A stretch of 64,000 nucleotides of DNA from Gemmiger sp. An120 (GTDB taxonomy: Bacteria; Bacillota; Clostridia; Oscillospirales; Ruminococcaceae), in assembly GCF_002160955.1 (NCBI RefSeq), contig NZ_NFLN01000012.1, forward strand, positions 30,659-94,658, given 5' to 3'. Position numbers and translations under genes: made by a program. Position 1 is the stretch's first letter; each line of letters starts with the position of its first letter. Positions 46,345-54,384 of the stretch are shown here, in pieces. A model generated the notes under the pieces. The model worked only from the letters and a program-made list of their open reading frames with translations. It searched no databases and had not been told where the DNA came from.

Positions 46345-46868
46345 ACCACTTCCACCTGACACACCTGCATGGCCTCCAGCGCCCGGGTATGGCTGGCCGG
46401 GCTGACCCCGGCGCACAGGCTGCCGTACACCCGCACCGGCACCTCCGGCAGGGCGGCTTTCAGCAGCAGGGCGTTGCTCAGCACGCAGATGTCGGTGCAG
46501 ACGCCAACCAGGCTGATGCGGGCAAAGGGTTCCCGGGCGTGCTCCATCGCGGCCCAGTGGGCCAGCTGGGTGCTGCCGAAAGCCGGCTTGTCAAACACCT
46601 TACAGCCCCGCTCTTTGGCCAGGGCGTCCAGTTCCGGGGCCAGCTGCCAGCCCTCGGTGCCCTGCACGCAGTGCACCACCGGCAGGTTTTTGCCCTCCTG
46701 GGTGTTCAGGTAGTCGGAGGTGTGGGTGTCCCGGGTAAAGACCAGCTCCCCGGCCCAGTCCCGGGCCAGCGCCGTTACCCCGGGCAGCACCGCCTGCCCC
46801 TCGGGGGTGCCCAGCGCCCCGGTGAGAAAATCGTTCTGCATATCCACCACGATGAGAAGTTCCCGCAT
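46341..46868 (-). CDS. Cysteine hydrolase, nicotinamidase/isochorismatase-like
   Basis: A 175-aa protein with the family triad: Asp9 (VVDMQNDF), Lys94 (DKPAFGST) and Cys124 (GVCTDICV). The metal motif is D-x-H-like (TRDTHTSDY). It best fits PncA-type nicotinamidases, which deamidate nicotinamide in NAD salvage. ATG at 46868 preceded by GGAGG. It shares an operon with the pentapeptide gene. Confidence 0.85.
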   Translation of the reverse strand: MRELLIVVDMQNDFLTGALGTPEGQAVLPGVTALARDWAGELVFTRDTHTSDYLNTQEGKNLPVVHCVQGTEGWQLAPELDALAKERGCKVFDKPAFGSTQLAHWAAMEHAREPFARISLVGVCTDICVLSNALLLKAALPEVPVRVYGSLCAGVSPASHTRALEAMQVCQVEVV

Positions 46869-46893
46869 GGCTGTTTCCTCCTGTTTTGTAAAA

Positions 46894-46920
46894 GGAGCCG
46901 CGTCAGCCCGACGCGGCTCC
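46894..46920 (-). terminator. Terminator of the transketolase operon
   Basis: A perfect 11-bp stem (GGAGCCGCGTC and complement) with TTTT on the - strand, 16 bases after the transketolase stop. Confidence 0.8.
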
Positions 46921-46935
46921 CTGCCGGATATTCGG

Positions 46936-47886
46936 TTACTTGCGCGCGATCACACGCAGGGCGGCCGCGGCGATGTCCTTCGCCCGCAGACCAAACTCGC
47001 CCAGCAGCTCGTCGCCCTTGCCGGAATGGCCGTACACGTCCTGCACGGCCACCTTTTCCACCGGCACCCGCACGTCGGCGTCGGCCAGCGCGGCCAGCAC
47101 CGCGTCGCCCAGGCCGCCGATGGCGTTGTGCTCCTCGGCGGTGACCACGGCGCCGGTCTTGCGGGCCAGTTCGGCCACCAGCTCGGCGTCCAGCGGCTTG
47201 ATGGTGTGCATGTCGGCCACGGCGGCGTTCACGCCCTGGGCGGCCAGCAGCTCGGCGGCGGCCAGAGCCTCCTGTACCTCCAGGCCGGCGGCCAGCAGGG
47301 TCACGTCGGCGCCCTCACGCAGCACCTCGCCCTTGCCGATCTTCAGCCAGCCGGCGGGACGGTCGTGGTAGATGCTGTTCACCGCCAGACGGCCCAGGCG
47401 GATGTACACCGGGCCCTCATGGTCCAGCATGGCCCGCACCGCTTCCCGCATGGAGAAGGCGTCCGCCGGGCAGAGAACGGTCATGCCCGGGATGGTGCGC
47501 ATCAGGGCCACGTCCTCCAGGCACTGGTGGGTAGCGCCGTCCTCGCCCACGCTCACGCCCGCGTGGCTGCCGGCGATCTTCACGTTCAGATGGGGATACC
47601 CCACCGAGTTGCGGATCTGCTCAAAGGCGCGCCCGGCGCTGAACATGGCAAAGCTCGCCGCCACGGGGATCTTGCCCGCCGCCGCCAGACCGGCCGCCAC
47701 GCCCAGCATGTTGCACTCGGCGATGCCGCAGTCCACAAACCGGTCGGGCCAGGCCTTGGCAAAGATGTCGGTGCGGGTGGCAGCCGCCAGGTCCGCGTCC
47801 AGCACCACCAGGCCGGGATATTCCGGCGCCAGCTCGGCCAGCGCCTTACCGAAACTTACTCGGGTTGCTTCCTTGATCGGTTCCAT
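46936..47886 (-). CDS. tktB: Transketolase, C-terminal subunit
   Basis: A 316-aa protein covering the pyrimidine-binding and C-terminal domains of transketolase (FVDCGIAECNMLGVAAGLA, GEDGATHQCLEDVALMR, EEHNAIGG). With the N-terminal subunit encoded just upstream it forms a two-gene transketolase, as in many Clostridia and archaea, moving two-carbon units in the pentose phosphate pathway. The genes abut with no gap. Confidence 0.93.
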   Translation of the reverse strand: MEPIKEATRVSFGKALAELAPEYPGLVVLDADLAAATRTDIFAKAWPDRFVDCGIAECNMLGVAAGLAAAGKIPVAASFAMFSAGRAFEQIRNSVGYPHLNVKIAGSHAGVSVGEDGATHQCLEDVALMRTIPGMTVLCPADAFSMREAVRAMLDHEGPVYIRLGRLAVNSIYHDRPAGWLKIGKGEVLREGADVTLLAAGLEVQEALAAAELLAAQGVNAAVADMHTIKPLDAELVAELARKTGAVVTAEEHNAIGGLGDAVLAALADADVRVPVEKVAVQDVYGHSGKGDELLGEFGLRAKDIAAAALRVIARK

Positions 47887-48732
47887 TTACTCCACCTCCC
47901 AGCGGGCCAGTTCGGCCTCCAGTTCCTGTTTTGCCTGGGCATACTGCTCGGCGTTCGGGGCCTTGCCGTGCCAGCCGGCCTGATCCTCCATGAAGCTGAC
48001 CCCCTTGCCCTTGACGGTGGACGCCAGGATCACGGTGGGGCGGCCCTTCTCGGCGCGGGCGGCGGCAAAGGCGGCCTCCAGCGCGTCAAAGTCGTGGCCG
48101 TCCACCTTCAGCACATGGAAACCGAAGCCCTCGAACTTCTTGTCCAGCGGGCCGGGGCCGGCCACGTCCTCCACCCGGCCGTCGATCTGCAGGCCGTTGG
48201 AGTCCACGATCCAGCACATGTTGTCCAGCTTCTTGTGGGCGGCAAACATAGCGGCCTCCCACACCTGGCCCTCTTCCATCTCGCCGTCGCCCAGCAGGGT
48301 GTACACCCGCCAGGACGCGCCGTCCAGCTTGGCGGCCAGCGCCATGCCGCAGGCGGCGCTCACGCCCTGGCCCAGGCTGCCGCTGGTCATGTCCACGCCG
48401 GGGATCTTCTTCATATCGGGATGCCCCTGCAGGATCGAACCGCTCTTGCGGAAGGTGGGCAGCAGCGCCGGGTCAAAGAACCCGCGCCGGGCCAGCGCCG
48501 CGTACAGGCCGGGGCTGCTGTGGCCCTTGCTCAGCACGAAGCGGTCCCGGTCGGGCCAGCGGGGCTGGGCCGGGTCAACGTTCAGTTCCTTGTTGTACAG
48601 CCAGGTGAAGATTTCAGCGCTGCTCAGCGCGCCGCCCGGATGGCCGGACTGCGCCGAGAACACCTCTTCCAGCACGTCCAGCCGCAGCCGGGCAGCGGCG
48701 CGGCGCAGGGCGATGCGTTCGGATTGTTCCAT
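47887..48732 (-). CDS. tktA: Transketolase, N-terminal subunit
   Basis: A 281-aa protein with the thiamine diphosphate-binding half (SKGHSSPGLYAALA, GSLGQGVSAACGMA, GDGEMEEGQVWEA, the GDG…N-type metal site). It is co-transcribed with the C-terminal subunit. ATG at 48732 after GGGGG, a fair binding site. A -35/-10 pair (TTGCGG, 18 bases, TACTAT) lies upstream at 48802-48831 on the - strand. Confidence 0.93.
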   Translation of the reverse strand: MEQSERIALRRAAARLRLDVLEEVFSAQSGHPGGALSSAEIFTWLYNKELNVDPAQPRWPDRDRFVLSKGHSSPGLYAALARRGFFDPALLPTFRKSGSILQGHPDMKKIPGVDMTSGSLGQGVSAACGMALAAKLDGASWRVYTLLGDGEMEEGQVWEAAMFAAHKKLDNMCWIVDSNGLQIDGRVEDVAGPGPLDKKFEGFGFHVLKVDGHDFDALEAAFAAARAEKGRPTVILASTVKGKGVSFMEDQAGWHGKAPNAEQYAQAKQELEAELARWEVE

Positions 48733-48853
48733 GGTGGGGACCCCCTTTGTTCATCATCCTTGAGTGGCCGGCCCGTCGGCGGGCGCGGCCTATACATTTC
48801 TATAGTACAACCAATCCCCCATCCGCCGCAAGCCTTTTCGGGCAAAAAGCCGA

Positions 48854-48882
48854 TTGCATTTGCCCGGCCGACCCGATACAAT
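48854..48882 (+). promoter_or_regulatory. Promoter of the ECF sigma operon
   Basis: TTGCAT (48854-48859) and TACAAT (48877-48882) spaced by 17 bases: a vegetative-type promoter 58 bases before the sigma gene start. Confidence 0.7.
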
Positions 48883-48940
48883 AGGAAAAGCGGCCGAAAA
48901 AAGCCGCGCAACGATGCAATAATCCGGGAGGTCCGTGCGT

Positions 48941-49459
48941 ATGCAGGACAGAAGCCTACAAGAAGGAAGGGCGGGTACGATGACGGCGGCCCAGGTGCTG
49001 ACGCCCGAACAGGCGCTGGAATACTACGGCGACATGGTGGTGCGCACCGCTTTCGGGCTGGTGAAGAACATGGCCGATGCCGAAGATATGGCCCAGGACG
49101 TCTTTCTGACCCTGGTGCAGCGTCAGCCTGCCTTTGAGAGCCCCGAACACCAGAAAGCCTGGCTGCTGCGGGCCACCATCAACCGGTGCAAGAGCCATTT
49201 CCGCAGCGCCTGGCAGCGCCGCACCGAGGGGCTGGACGAAACCCTGCCCGCCTTTACCCCCGAGGAAAGCGGGGTGCTGGAGGCGGTGGCCGCACTGCCG
49301 ATGAAGTACCGGCAGGTGGTGTACCTGCATTATATCGAGGGGTATTCCACCGCCGAGATCGCCCGCCTGCTGGACCGCAGCCAGAACACGGTGCTCAGCC
49401 AGCTGAGCCGTGCGCGGGCGAAGCTGAAAGACCAACTGGAAGGAGAGGAATTGCCATGA
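48941..49459 (+). CDS. ECF-family RNA polymerase sigma factor
   Basis: A 172-aa extracytoplasmic-function sigma factor: region 2 (MADAEDMAQDVFLTLVQRQPAF) and region 4 with LPMKYRQVVYLHYIEGYSTAEIARLLDRSQNTVLSQLSRARAKL-like helix-turn-helix. The start used is ATG 48941 (GGGAGG upstream); a second in-frame ATG at 48980 also has an AAGGAAGG-like site and could be the true start. The downstream gene overlaps it by four bases and encodes a membrane protein, the usual anti-sigma position. Confidence 0.85.
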   Translation: MQDRSLQEGRAGTMTAAQVLTPEQALEYYGDMVVRTAFGLVKNMADAEDMAQDVFLTLVQRQPAFESPEHQKAWLLRATINRCKSHFRSAWQRRTEGLDETLPAFTPEESGVLEAVAALPMKYRQVVYLHYIEGYSTAEIARLLDRSQNTVLSQLSRARAKLKDQLEGEELP

Positions 49460-50097
49460 GCCGACCGGAAGACGCCTACCGCAGCGCCCTGAACAAGGTG
49501 ACCGCCTCAGACGACTGGAAAGCCCGCACCCGGGCGGCGATGGAGGCAGCCTCCTCCCCGGCGGCGCCCCGGCTGCATGTGGTCAAAAACCCGCGGCGCG
49601 CCTGGAAAGGCGTGCTGGCCGCGGCGGCCTGCCTGATCCTGATCGCCATCCCGGTGGTGAAATACGGCCCGATGCTCGGGCTGGACGGCTTTGGCGCGTC
49701 GGGCGGTGCCGCGGCCCCGAACATGGCGGCCGCCTACGACGCGGCCGGTGAAGGGGCCGAGCCCCGCGCCGCCGCCCCCCAGGCAATGGCCATGGCCCCG
49801 GATGAGGAAAGCGCCGCCGAAAAGTCCCAGGTCACGGCGGACACCGTCACCGCCCCGGCCGTAACCGCCATCGAAGGCCTGCCCGAAGAGGGCGAGCCGG
49901 TGGATACGGTGCTGACCCGGGTGGGCGAAGACGAGGGATCCGTCTACTACCTGACCGGCAGCCTGGAGGGCGTCACCGCCCTGTACGAGGACGGCAGCAG
50001 CGAACCGCTGGCCGACGCGCTGGAATCCGGCCGGGTGACCCTGGCCGACCTGCAGCGGCTGGGGGTGCCCCTGACCGCCGAGCCGAAAGAGGGCTGA
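49456..50097 (+). CDS. Single-pass membrane protein, probable anti-sigma partner
   Basis: A 213-aa protein; ATG overlaps the sigma stop (ATGA). A cytoplasmic part of about 50 residues, one membrane helix (GVLAAAACLILIAIPVV), an Ala/Glu-rich linker and an outside domain with VDTVLTRVGEDEGSVYYLTG. No zinc-type anti-sigma motif is visible, so the assignment as anti-sigma rests on position and topology. Confidence 0.7.
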   Translation: MSRPEDAYRSALNKVTASDDWKARTRAAMEAASSPAAPRLHVVKNPRRAWKGVLAAAACLILIAIPVVKYGPMLGLDGFGASGGAAAPNMAAAYDAAGEGAEPRAAAPQAMAMAPDEESAAEKSQVTADTVTAPAVTAIEGLPEEGEPVDTVLTRVGEDEGSVYYLTGSLEGVTALYEDGSSEPLADALESGRVTLADLQRLGVPLTAEPKEG

Positions 50098-50122
50098 AAC
50101 CGCGCCATATCACAAGGATTTT

Positions 50123-50148
50123 ACCCGCCCGCCGCTTGACGGGCGGGT
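50123..50148 (+). terminator. Terminator of the sigma operon
   Basis: Stem ACCCGCCCG/CGGGCGGGT with a short loop, followed by TTTGTTTTTA. Confidence 0.75.
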
Positions 50149-50178
50149 TTGTTTTTACTACAATACAAGTTGTATAAC
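50149..50178 (+). promoter_or_regulatory. Promoter with palindromic operator ahead of the CBS gene
   Basis: TTGTTT (50149-50154) and TATAAC (50173-50178) are spaced by 18 bases. Between and over the -10 lies the 13-bp palindrome ATACAAGTTGTAT (50163-50175), a typical small-repressor operator. Confidence 0.6.
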
Positions 50179-50224
50179 ATAGCTCACAAAAGCGCCGGAA
50201 CACCCGGCGGGAGGGAGTTTACAG

Positions 50225-51175
50225 ATGGACCCGGATGGTCTTACGATTTTGCTGGTGGCCCTGGCGGCAGGGCTGGTATGTTTTGTGGTGGGCTGGGTGC
50301 TGGCCAAGAAGCTGACCCTGCCCGCCTGGCTGGACCGGCTGCTGGCCCCGGCGGGCCTGGGCGGCAAGGAGCGCGTGACCGAGGAGGAGTTCCTCGAAAT
50401 CATGGACGACGCGGACGAGGAAGAGATCGACGAAAGCCAGAAACGGATGATCAACAACATCTTTGATCTGGACGATGTGTGCGCGGGGGACATCATGACC
50501 CACCGCACCGAGGTCACCGCCGTGGAGCTGACCGCCAGCTGCCGGCAGGCGGTGGCGGCGGCGCTGAAAAGCGGCAACAGCCGCCTGCCGGTATACAAAG
50601 GCAGCCTGGACGACGTGGCCGGCATGCTGTATGTAAAGGACCTGCTGCGGCTGGTGGATCACCCGGAGGAGCTGGACAGCCCGGTGCAGTCCTTTGTGCG
50701 CCAGGCGATGTTCGTGCCGGAAAGCCGCCCCGCCCGGGAGCTGCTGCTGGACTTCAAGCGCAAGAAATGCCTGATCGCCATTGTGGTGGACGAGTACGGC
50801 GGCACCGCCGGCATCGTGACCATGGAGGATATCCTGGAAGAGATCGTGGGCAACATCCAGGACGAGTACGACAACGAGGAAGAGCCCCTGACCCGCAATG
50901 AGGACGGCAGCGTGAGCGTGGACGCGGCGCTGGATCTGGAAGATCTGTTTGACGCGCTGGATCTGCCCCTGCCGGAGCGCAGCGAGGACGAGGAGTTCGA
51001 CACGGTGGGCGGCCTTGTGGCGGACCGCCTGGGCCACATTCCCGCCGAGGGCGAAGCCGCCCGGGTGGAATGGGGCGGCGTGGAGTTCACGGTGCAGCGG
51101 GTGGCCAGCCGCCGGGTGGTGCGGGTGCTGGCCCGGTGCGCCGAGGCAGCCGCCGCCGCGAAAGGAGAGGACTGA
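50225..51175 (+). CDS. CBS/CorC-domain protein (TlyC-like, lacking DUF21)
   Basis: A 316-aa protein with one N-terminal hydrophobic helix, then two CBS domains (DIMTHRTEVTAV, GNSRLPVYKGSLDDVAGM, VVDEYGGTAGIVTMEDILEEIVG) and a C-terminal CorC_HlyC domain (DTVGGLVADRLGHIPAEGE). This is the TlyC/CorC arrangement but without the four-helix DUF21 channel domain, so it is unlikely to be a full transporter on its own; an adenosine-nucleotide or Mg2+-sensing role is the family norm. It is followed three bases later by the Nudix gene. Confidence 0.82.
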   Translation: MDPDGLTILLVALAAGLVCFVVGWVLAKKLTLPAWLDRLLAPAGLGGKERVTEEEFLEIMDDADEEEIDESQKRMINNIFDLDDVCAGDIMTHRTEVTAVELTASCRQAVAAALKSGNSRLPVYKGSLDDVAGMLYVKDLLRLVDHPEELDSPVQSFVRQAMFVPESRPARELLLDFKRKKCLIAIVVDEYGGTAGIVTMEDILEEIVGNIQDEYDNEEEPLTRNEDGSVSVDAALDLEDLFDALDLPLPERSEDEEFDTVGGLVADRLGHIPAEGEAARVEWGGVEFTVQRVASRRVVRVLARCAEAAAAAKGED

Positions 51176-51177
51176 CC

Positions 51178-51723
51178 ATGGCGCATTTTGAGACCCGGAC
51201 CGGCAGCGAGGAGATCTACCGCGGCCGCGTATTCACCGTAACCAAGGACACCGTGACCCTGGAAAACGGGGCCGAGGGCATCCGGGAGATCGTGCATCAT
51301 CACGGGGGCGCCTGCGTGGCGGCCCTGACCGAGGATAACCGGGTGTACCTGGTGCGGCAGTTCCGGTATGCGTTCGGGCAGGAGATCTGGGAGCTGCCCG
51401 CCGGCAAGCTGGAGGCGGGCGAAGACCCGCTGGAGGCCGCCAAGCGGGAGCTGGGCGAGGAAGCGGGCCTGGCCGCCGACCATTGGCGGGACCTGCACCC
51501 CATCTGGCCCACGGTGGGCTACTGCAGCGAGATCATCTATACCTATCTGGCCACCGGCCTGCATCCGGTGCCCATGCATCTGGACGAGGACGAGTTCCTG
51601 ACCCCGGAATCCCTGCCCCTGGACGAGGCCGTGGCCATGTGCCTGGACGGCCGCATCGTGGACGGCAAAACCATCGCCGCCCTGCTCAAGATCCAGGCGC
51701 TGCGGGCCAAGGGAGAGCTGTAA
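51178..51723 (+). CDS. Nudix hydrolase, ADP-ribose pyrophosphatase type
   Basis: A 181-aa protein with a complete Nudix box (GKLEAGEDPLEAAKRELGEEAGL) and the N-terminal ADPRase-type region (YRGRVFTVTKDTVTLENG). It would hydrolyse ADP-ribose to AMP and ribose phosphate. ATG at 51178, with AAAGGAG upstream; overlapping in expression with the CBS gene. Confidence 0.9.
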   Translation: MAHFETRTGSEEIYRGRVFTVTKDTVTLENGAEGIREIVHHHGGACVAALTEDNRVYLVRQFRYAFGQEIWELPAGKLEAGEDPLEAAKRELGEEAGLAADHWRDLHPIWPTVGYCSEIIYTYLATGLHPVPMHLDEDEFLTPESLPLDEAVAMCLDGRIVDGKTIAALLKIQALRAKGEL

Positions 51724-51861
51724 GGGCTGATATGGGGGGATAGAACCTATCCCCCCATCCCCCCCGGAACACATGGCCGAATTTCTTCGGCCATAGGGAA
51801 TGATATAACAAGGCCCGCGCAAACCGGAAACGGTCTGCGCGGGCCTTGCTTTGTATTTATC
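51724..51861. repeat. Cluster of strong hairpins
   Basis: Perfect inverted repeats follow one another after the Nudix gene: 51732-51758 (ATGGGGGGATA stem), 51773-51794 (ATGGCCGAA stem) and 51810-51847 (17-bp stem AAGGCCCGCGCAAACCG, one G-T). The third has CTTTG after it. At least one is a terminator; the rest look like a repeated palindromic element. They precede the structured repeat copy C. Confidence 0.55.
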
Positions 51862-52013
51862 CCCAGGGCCGAAGATATTCGGCCCTGATTTCCGGGGGCC
51901 GGGTCTGCAAAGCAGCCAAGGCCGCAGTGCGGCCTTGGACCGGCAGCGCGGTCGGCGCAGCCGGGCGGGCGCATCGTTGTTGCGCCCGCAGCGCCGGGGG
52001 GACGTTGTCCCCC
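51862..52013 (+). ncRNA. Structured repeat, diverged copy C
   Basis: Contains, in the same order as copies A and B, a GGUCUG-CAGCC hairpin with a 5-base loop (51902-51918), a 10-bp hairpin (CCAAGGCCGC, loop AGT, complement; 51917-51939), GGACCGGC, and a GGGCGCA…UGCGCCC hairpin near 51966-51988. Stem bases differ from A and B in paired fashion, as expected for a conserved RNA fold. The upstream end is bounded by an AGGGCCGAA hairpin (51865-51886). I call it ncRNA-like; a DNA repeat is possible. Direction relative to transcription is not settled. Confidence 0.45.
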
Positions 52014-52022
52014 CAGATCGGC

Positions 52023-52445
52023 TTACACGAACTCGAACAGGTTCAGGCCGATCTCGTCGCTGAAGCGGCGCTCGACGGTGCCGTCCACAACCCGCACCAC
52101 CATCTCGCAGGTGGCGCTGACCACGGCCCGGTTCAGGTGGCCGCCCACCACGGCGCCGGTCTCGTCGCCGGCGGCCAGATGCAGATGGGCGTAGAACGCG
52201 CCCTCCTTGGTGGTGACGGTGCCGGTCAGGCTGACGATCTCATGATCGCCGGTGAAGTTGTTGGCCTTGTACTGCTTCTCGGCGGTGCGCAGCACCCCCA
52301 CCGTAAACTCGTTGATGGCGCCGATGGCGCTCACCTGGGCCAGCTTGACCTGCTCGGCGGTGCAGACCTTTTCCATCTGCTCCAGAATTTCCTCGCCCTT
52401 GTCCAGCCGGATGAACAGGGTATCCTTAAAACGACGATATTCCAT
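52023..52445 (-). CDS. PPC-domain (DUF296) protein
   Basis: A 140-aa protein of the PPC/DUF296 fold, with the pattern AQVSAIGAINEFTVGVL and the conserved AHLHLAAGDETGAVVGGHL metal-binding histidine block. Proteins of this group are trimeric and some bind DNA; the bacterial role is not settled. ATG at 52445 with AAGGAG. Downstream end of the mnmE-mnmG transcript by orientation. Confidence 0.85.
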   Translation of the reverse strand: MEYRRFKDTLFIRLDKGEEILEQMEKVCTAEQVKLAQVSAIGAINEFTVGVLRTAEKQYKANNFTGDHEIVSLTGTVTTKEGAFYAHLHLAAGDETGAVVGGHLNRAVVSATCEMVVRVVDGTVERRFSDEIGLNLFEFV

Positions 52446-52461
52446 TCTCGGTCACTCCTTT

Positions 52462-54369
52462 TTATGCTTCGTCCGGGCCGGGCCCGGCGTTTGCCTGTTT
52501 GCGCCGCGCGGCGTGCAGCGCCACGCTGAGCACCGCGATGTCCGAGGGGGACACCCCCGGCACCCGGGCCGCCTGCCCCAGGCTTACCGGCCGGATACGG
52601 GCCAGCTTTTCCCGGGCTTCCAGCCGCAGGCCGGTGAGGGGCGCGTAGTCAAAATCCGGCGGGATGGGGGTGTTCTCCTGCTGCTGCACCTGCCGCACCT
52701 GCCGCTGCTGCCGCTCGATGTAGCCGGCGTATTTCAGCTCGGTCTCGATGCGTCCCGCCATGCGGGCGTCCACCCCCTCGCCCCGGCCGATGATGCCGGC
52801 CAGCAGCTCGTAGGTCACGCCCGGGCGCAGCAGCAGCTTGTCCGCTTCGCCCCCCTGAGGCGCAGGGGCCAGCCCCGCCGCCGCAAAGGGTTCGGCCAGC
52901 GCCGCGCCGGGAATCCGGGTGGCGTGCAGCCGGGCCAGCTCCGCCTGCTTGATGGCCATGTCCTGCTCAAACCGCGCCCAGCGGGCATCGTCCACCAGGC
53001 CGTATTCCCGGCCGATGGGGGTCAGACGCTCGTCCGCGTTGTCCTGGCGCAGGGTCAGCCGGTACTCGCTGCGGCTGGTCATCATCCGGTAGGGATCCAG
53101 CACCCCCTTGGTGACCAGATCGTCCACCAGGGTGCCCAGATAGCTGGACGACCGGGGCAGGATCAGCTGGCTTTTGCCCAGCGCGGCCCGGGCGGCGTTC
53201 AGCCCGGCCAGCAGGCCCTGGGCCGCAGCCTCCTCGTAGCCGCTGGTGCCGTTGAACTGCCCCGCCCCGTACAACCCGGCCACCGCCTTGCATTCCAGCG
53301 TGGCGGCCAGGGCGGTGGGGTCGATGCAGTCGTACTCGATGGCGTAGGCCGGGCGCATGATCTCCAGATGCTCAAACCCCACGATGCTGCGGTACATGGC
53401 CACCTGCACATCCTCCGGCAGGCTGCTGCTCATGCCCTGCAGGTACATCTCGTCGGTGTCCTCGCCGCAGGGTTCCACAAAGATCTGGTGCCGGTCCTTT
53501 TCCGCAAACCGCACCACCTTGTCCTCGATGGAGGGGCAGTACCGGGGCCCGATGCCCTCGATCTTGCCGCCGTACAGCGGGCTGCGGTGCAGGTTCTCCC
53601 GGATGATCCGGTGGGTCTCCGGGTTGGTCCAGGCAATGTGGCAGGCCACCTTGTTCCGCATGGGGGTGCGGGTCAGAAAACTGAAGGGCTGCAGCAGCTC
53701 GTCCGGGTCGCCGGGCTGGCACTCCAGCTTGTCAAAATCAATGCTGCGCCGGTGTACCCGGGCCGGGGTGCCGGTCTTGAACCGGCGCAGCGGCAGGCCC
53801 AGGGCTTTCAGGCTTTCGGTCAGGGCGGTGGCGGCGTGCTGGCCGTCCGGCCCGCTGGGGTAGTCCGCCCCGCCCACAAAAATCTTGCCGCCCAGGTTGG
53901 TGCCGGTGGCAATCACCACACACTTTGCCCCATAGTACCCGTCCAGACGGGTGCGCACCCCGGTAACATGGCCGTTTTCGGCCAGGATGTCGGTCACCTC
54001 CGCCTGTTTCAGTTCCAGGCCCGGCGTGCGCTCCAGAAACAGCTTCATATAATCGTGGTAGCGCCGCCGGTCGGTCTGCACCCGCAGGCTGTGCACCGCC
54101 GGGCCCTTGCCCCGGTTGAGCATCCGGCTCTGCAGATAGGTGGCGTCCGCCGCCAGGCCCATCACACCGCCCAGCGCGTCCACCTCCCGCACCAGATGGC
54201 CCTTGGCGGTGCCGCCGATGCTGGGGTTGCAGGGCATATTGCCGATGCCGTCCAGGCTCAGGGTAAACAGCCCGGTGTGCGCGCCCAGCACCGCCGCCGC
54301 GTGGGCGGCCTCGATGCCGGCGTGGCCCGCGCCGATCACGATCACGTCAAAATCTCCCAGATGGATCAC
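52462..54369 (-). CDS. mnmG: tRNA uridine-5-carboxymethylaminomethyl synthesis enzyme MnmG
   Basis: A 635-aa FAD enzyme with the dinucleotide-binding [10 protein letters not shown] at residue about 13, [12 protein letters not shown], and the [11 protein letters not shown] motif. With MnmE it installs the cmnm5 group at U34 of tRNAs. It lies 15 bases after mnmE, same strand, as in many Firmicutes. Length is normal. Confidence 0.96.
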   Translation of the reverse strand: MIHLGDFDVIVIGAGHAGIEAAHAAAVLGAHTGLFTLSLDGIGNMPCNPSIGGTAKGHLVREVDALGGVMGLAADATYLQSRMLNRGKGPAVHSLRVQTDRRRYHDYMKLFLERTPGLELKQAEVTDILAENGHVTGVRTRLDGYYGAKCVVIATGTNLGGKIFVGGADYPSGPDGQHAATALTESLKALGLPLRRFKTGTPARVHRRSIDFDKLECQPGDPDELLQPFSFLTRTPMRNKVACHIAWTNPETHRIIRENLHRSPLYGGKIEGIGPRYCPSIEDKVVRFAEKDRHQIFVEPCGEDTDEMYLQGMSSSLPEDVQVAMYRSIVGFEHLEIMRPAYAIEYDCIDPTALAATLECKAVAGLYGAGQFNGTSGYEEAAAQGLLAGLNAARAALGKSQLILPRSSSYLGTLVDDLVTKGVLDPYRMMTSRSEYRLTLRQDNADERLTPIGREYGLVDDARWARFEQDMAIKQAELARLHATRIPGAALAEPFAAAGLAPAPQGGEADKLLLRPGVTYELLAGIIGRGEGVDARMAGRIETELKYAGYIERQQRQVRQVQQQENTPIPPDFDYAPLTGLRLEAREKLARIRPVSLGQAARVPGVSPSDIAVLSVALHAARRKQANAGPGPDEA

Positions 54370-54384
54370 TGTTTTTCTCTCCTC

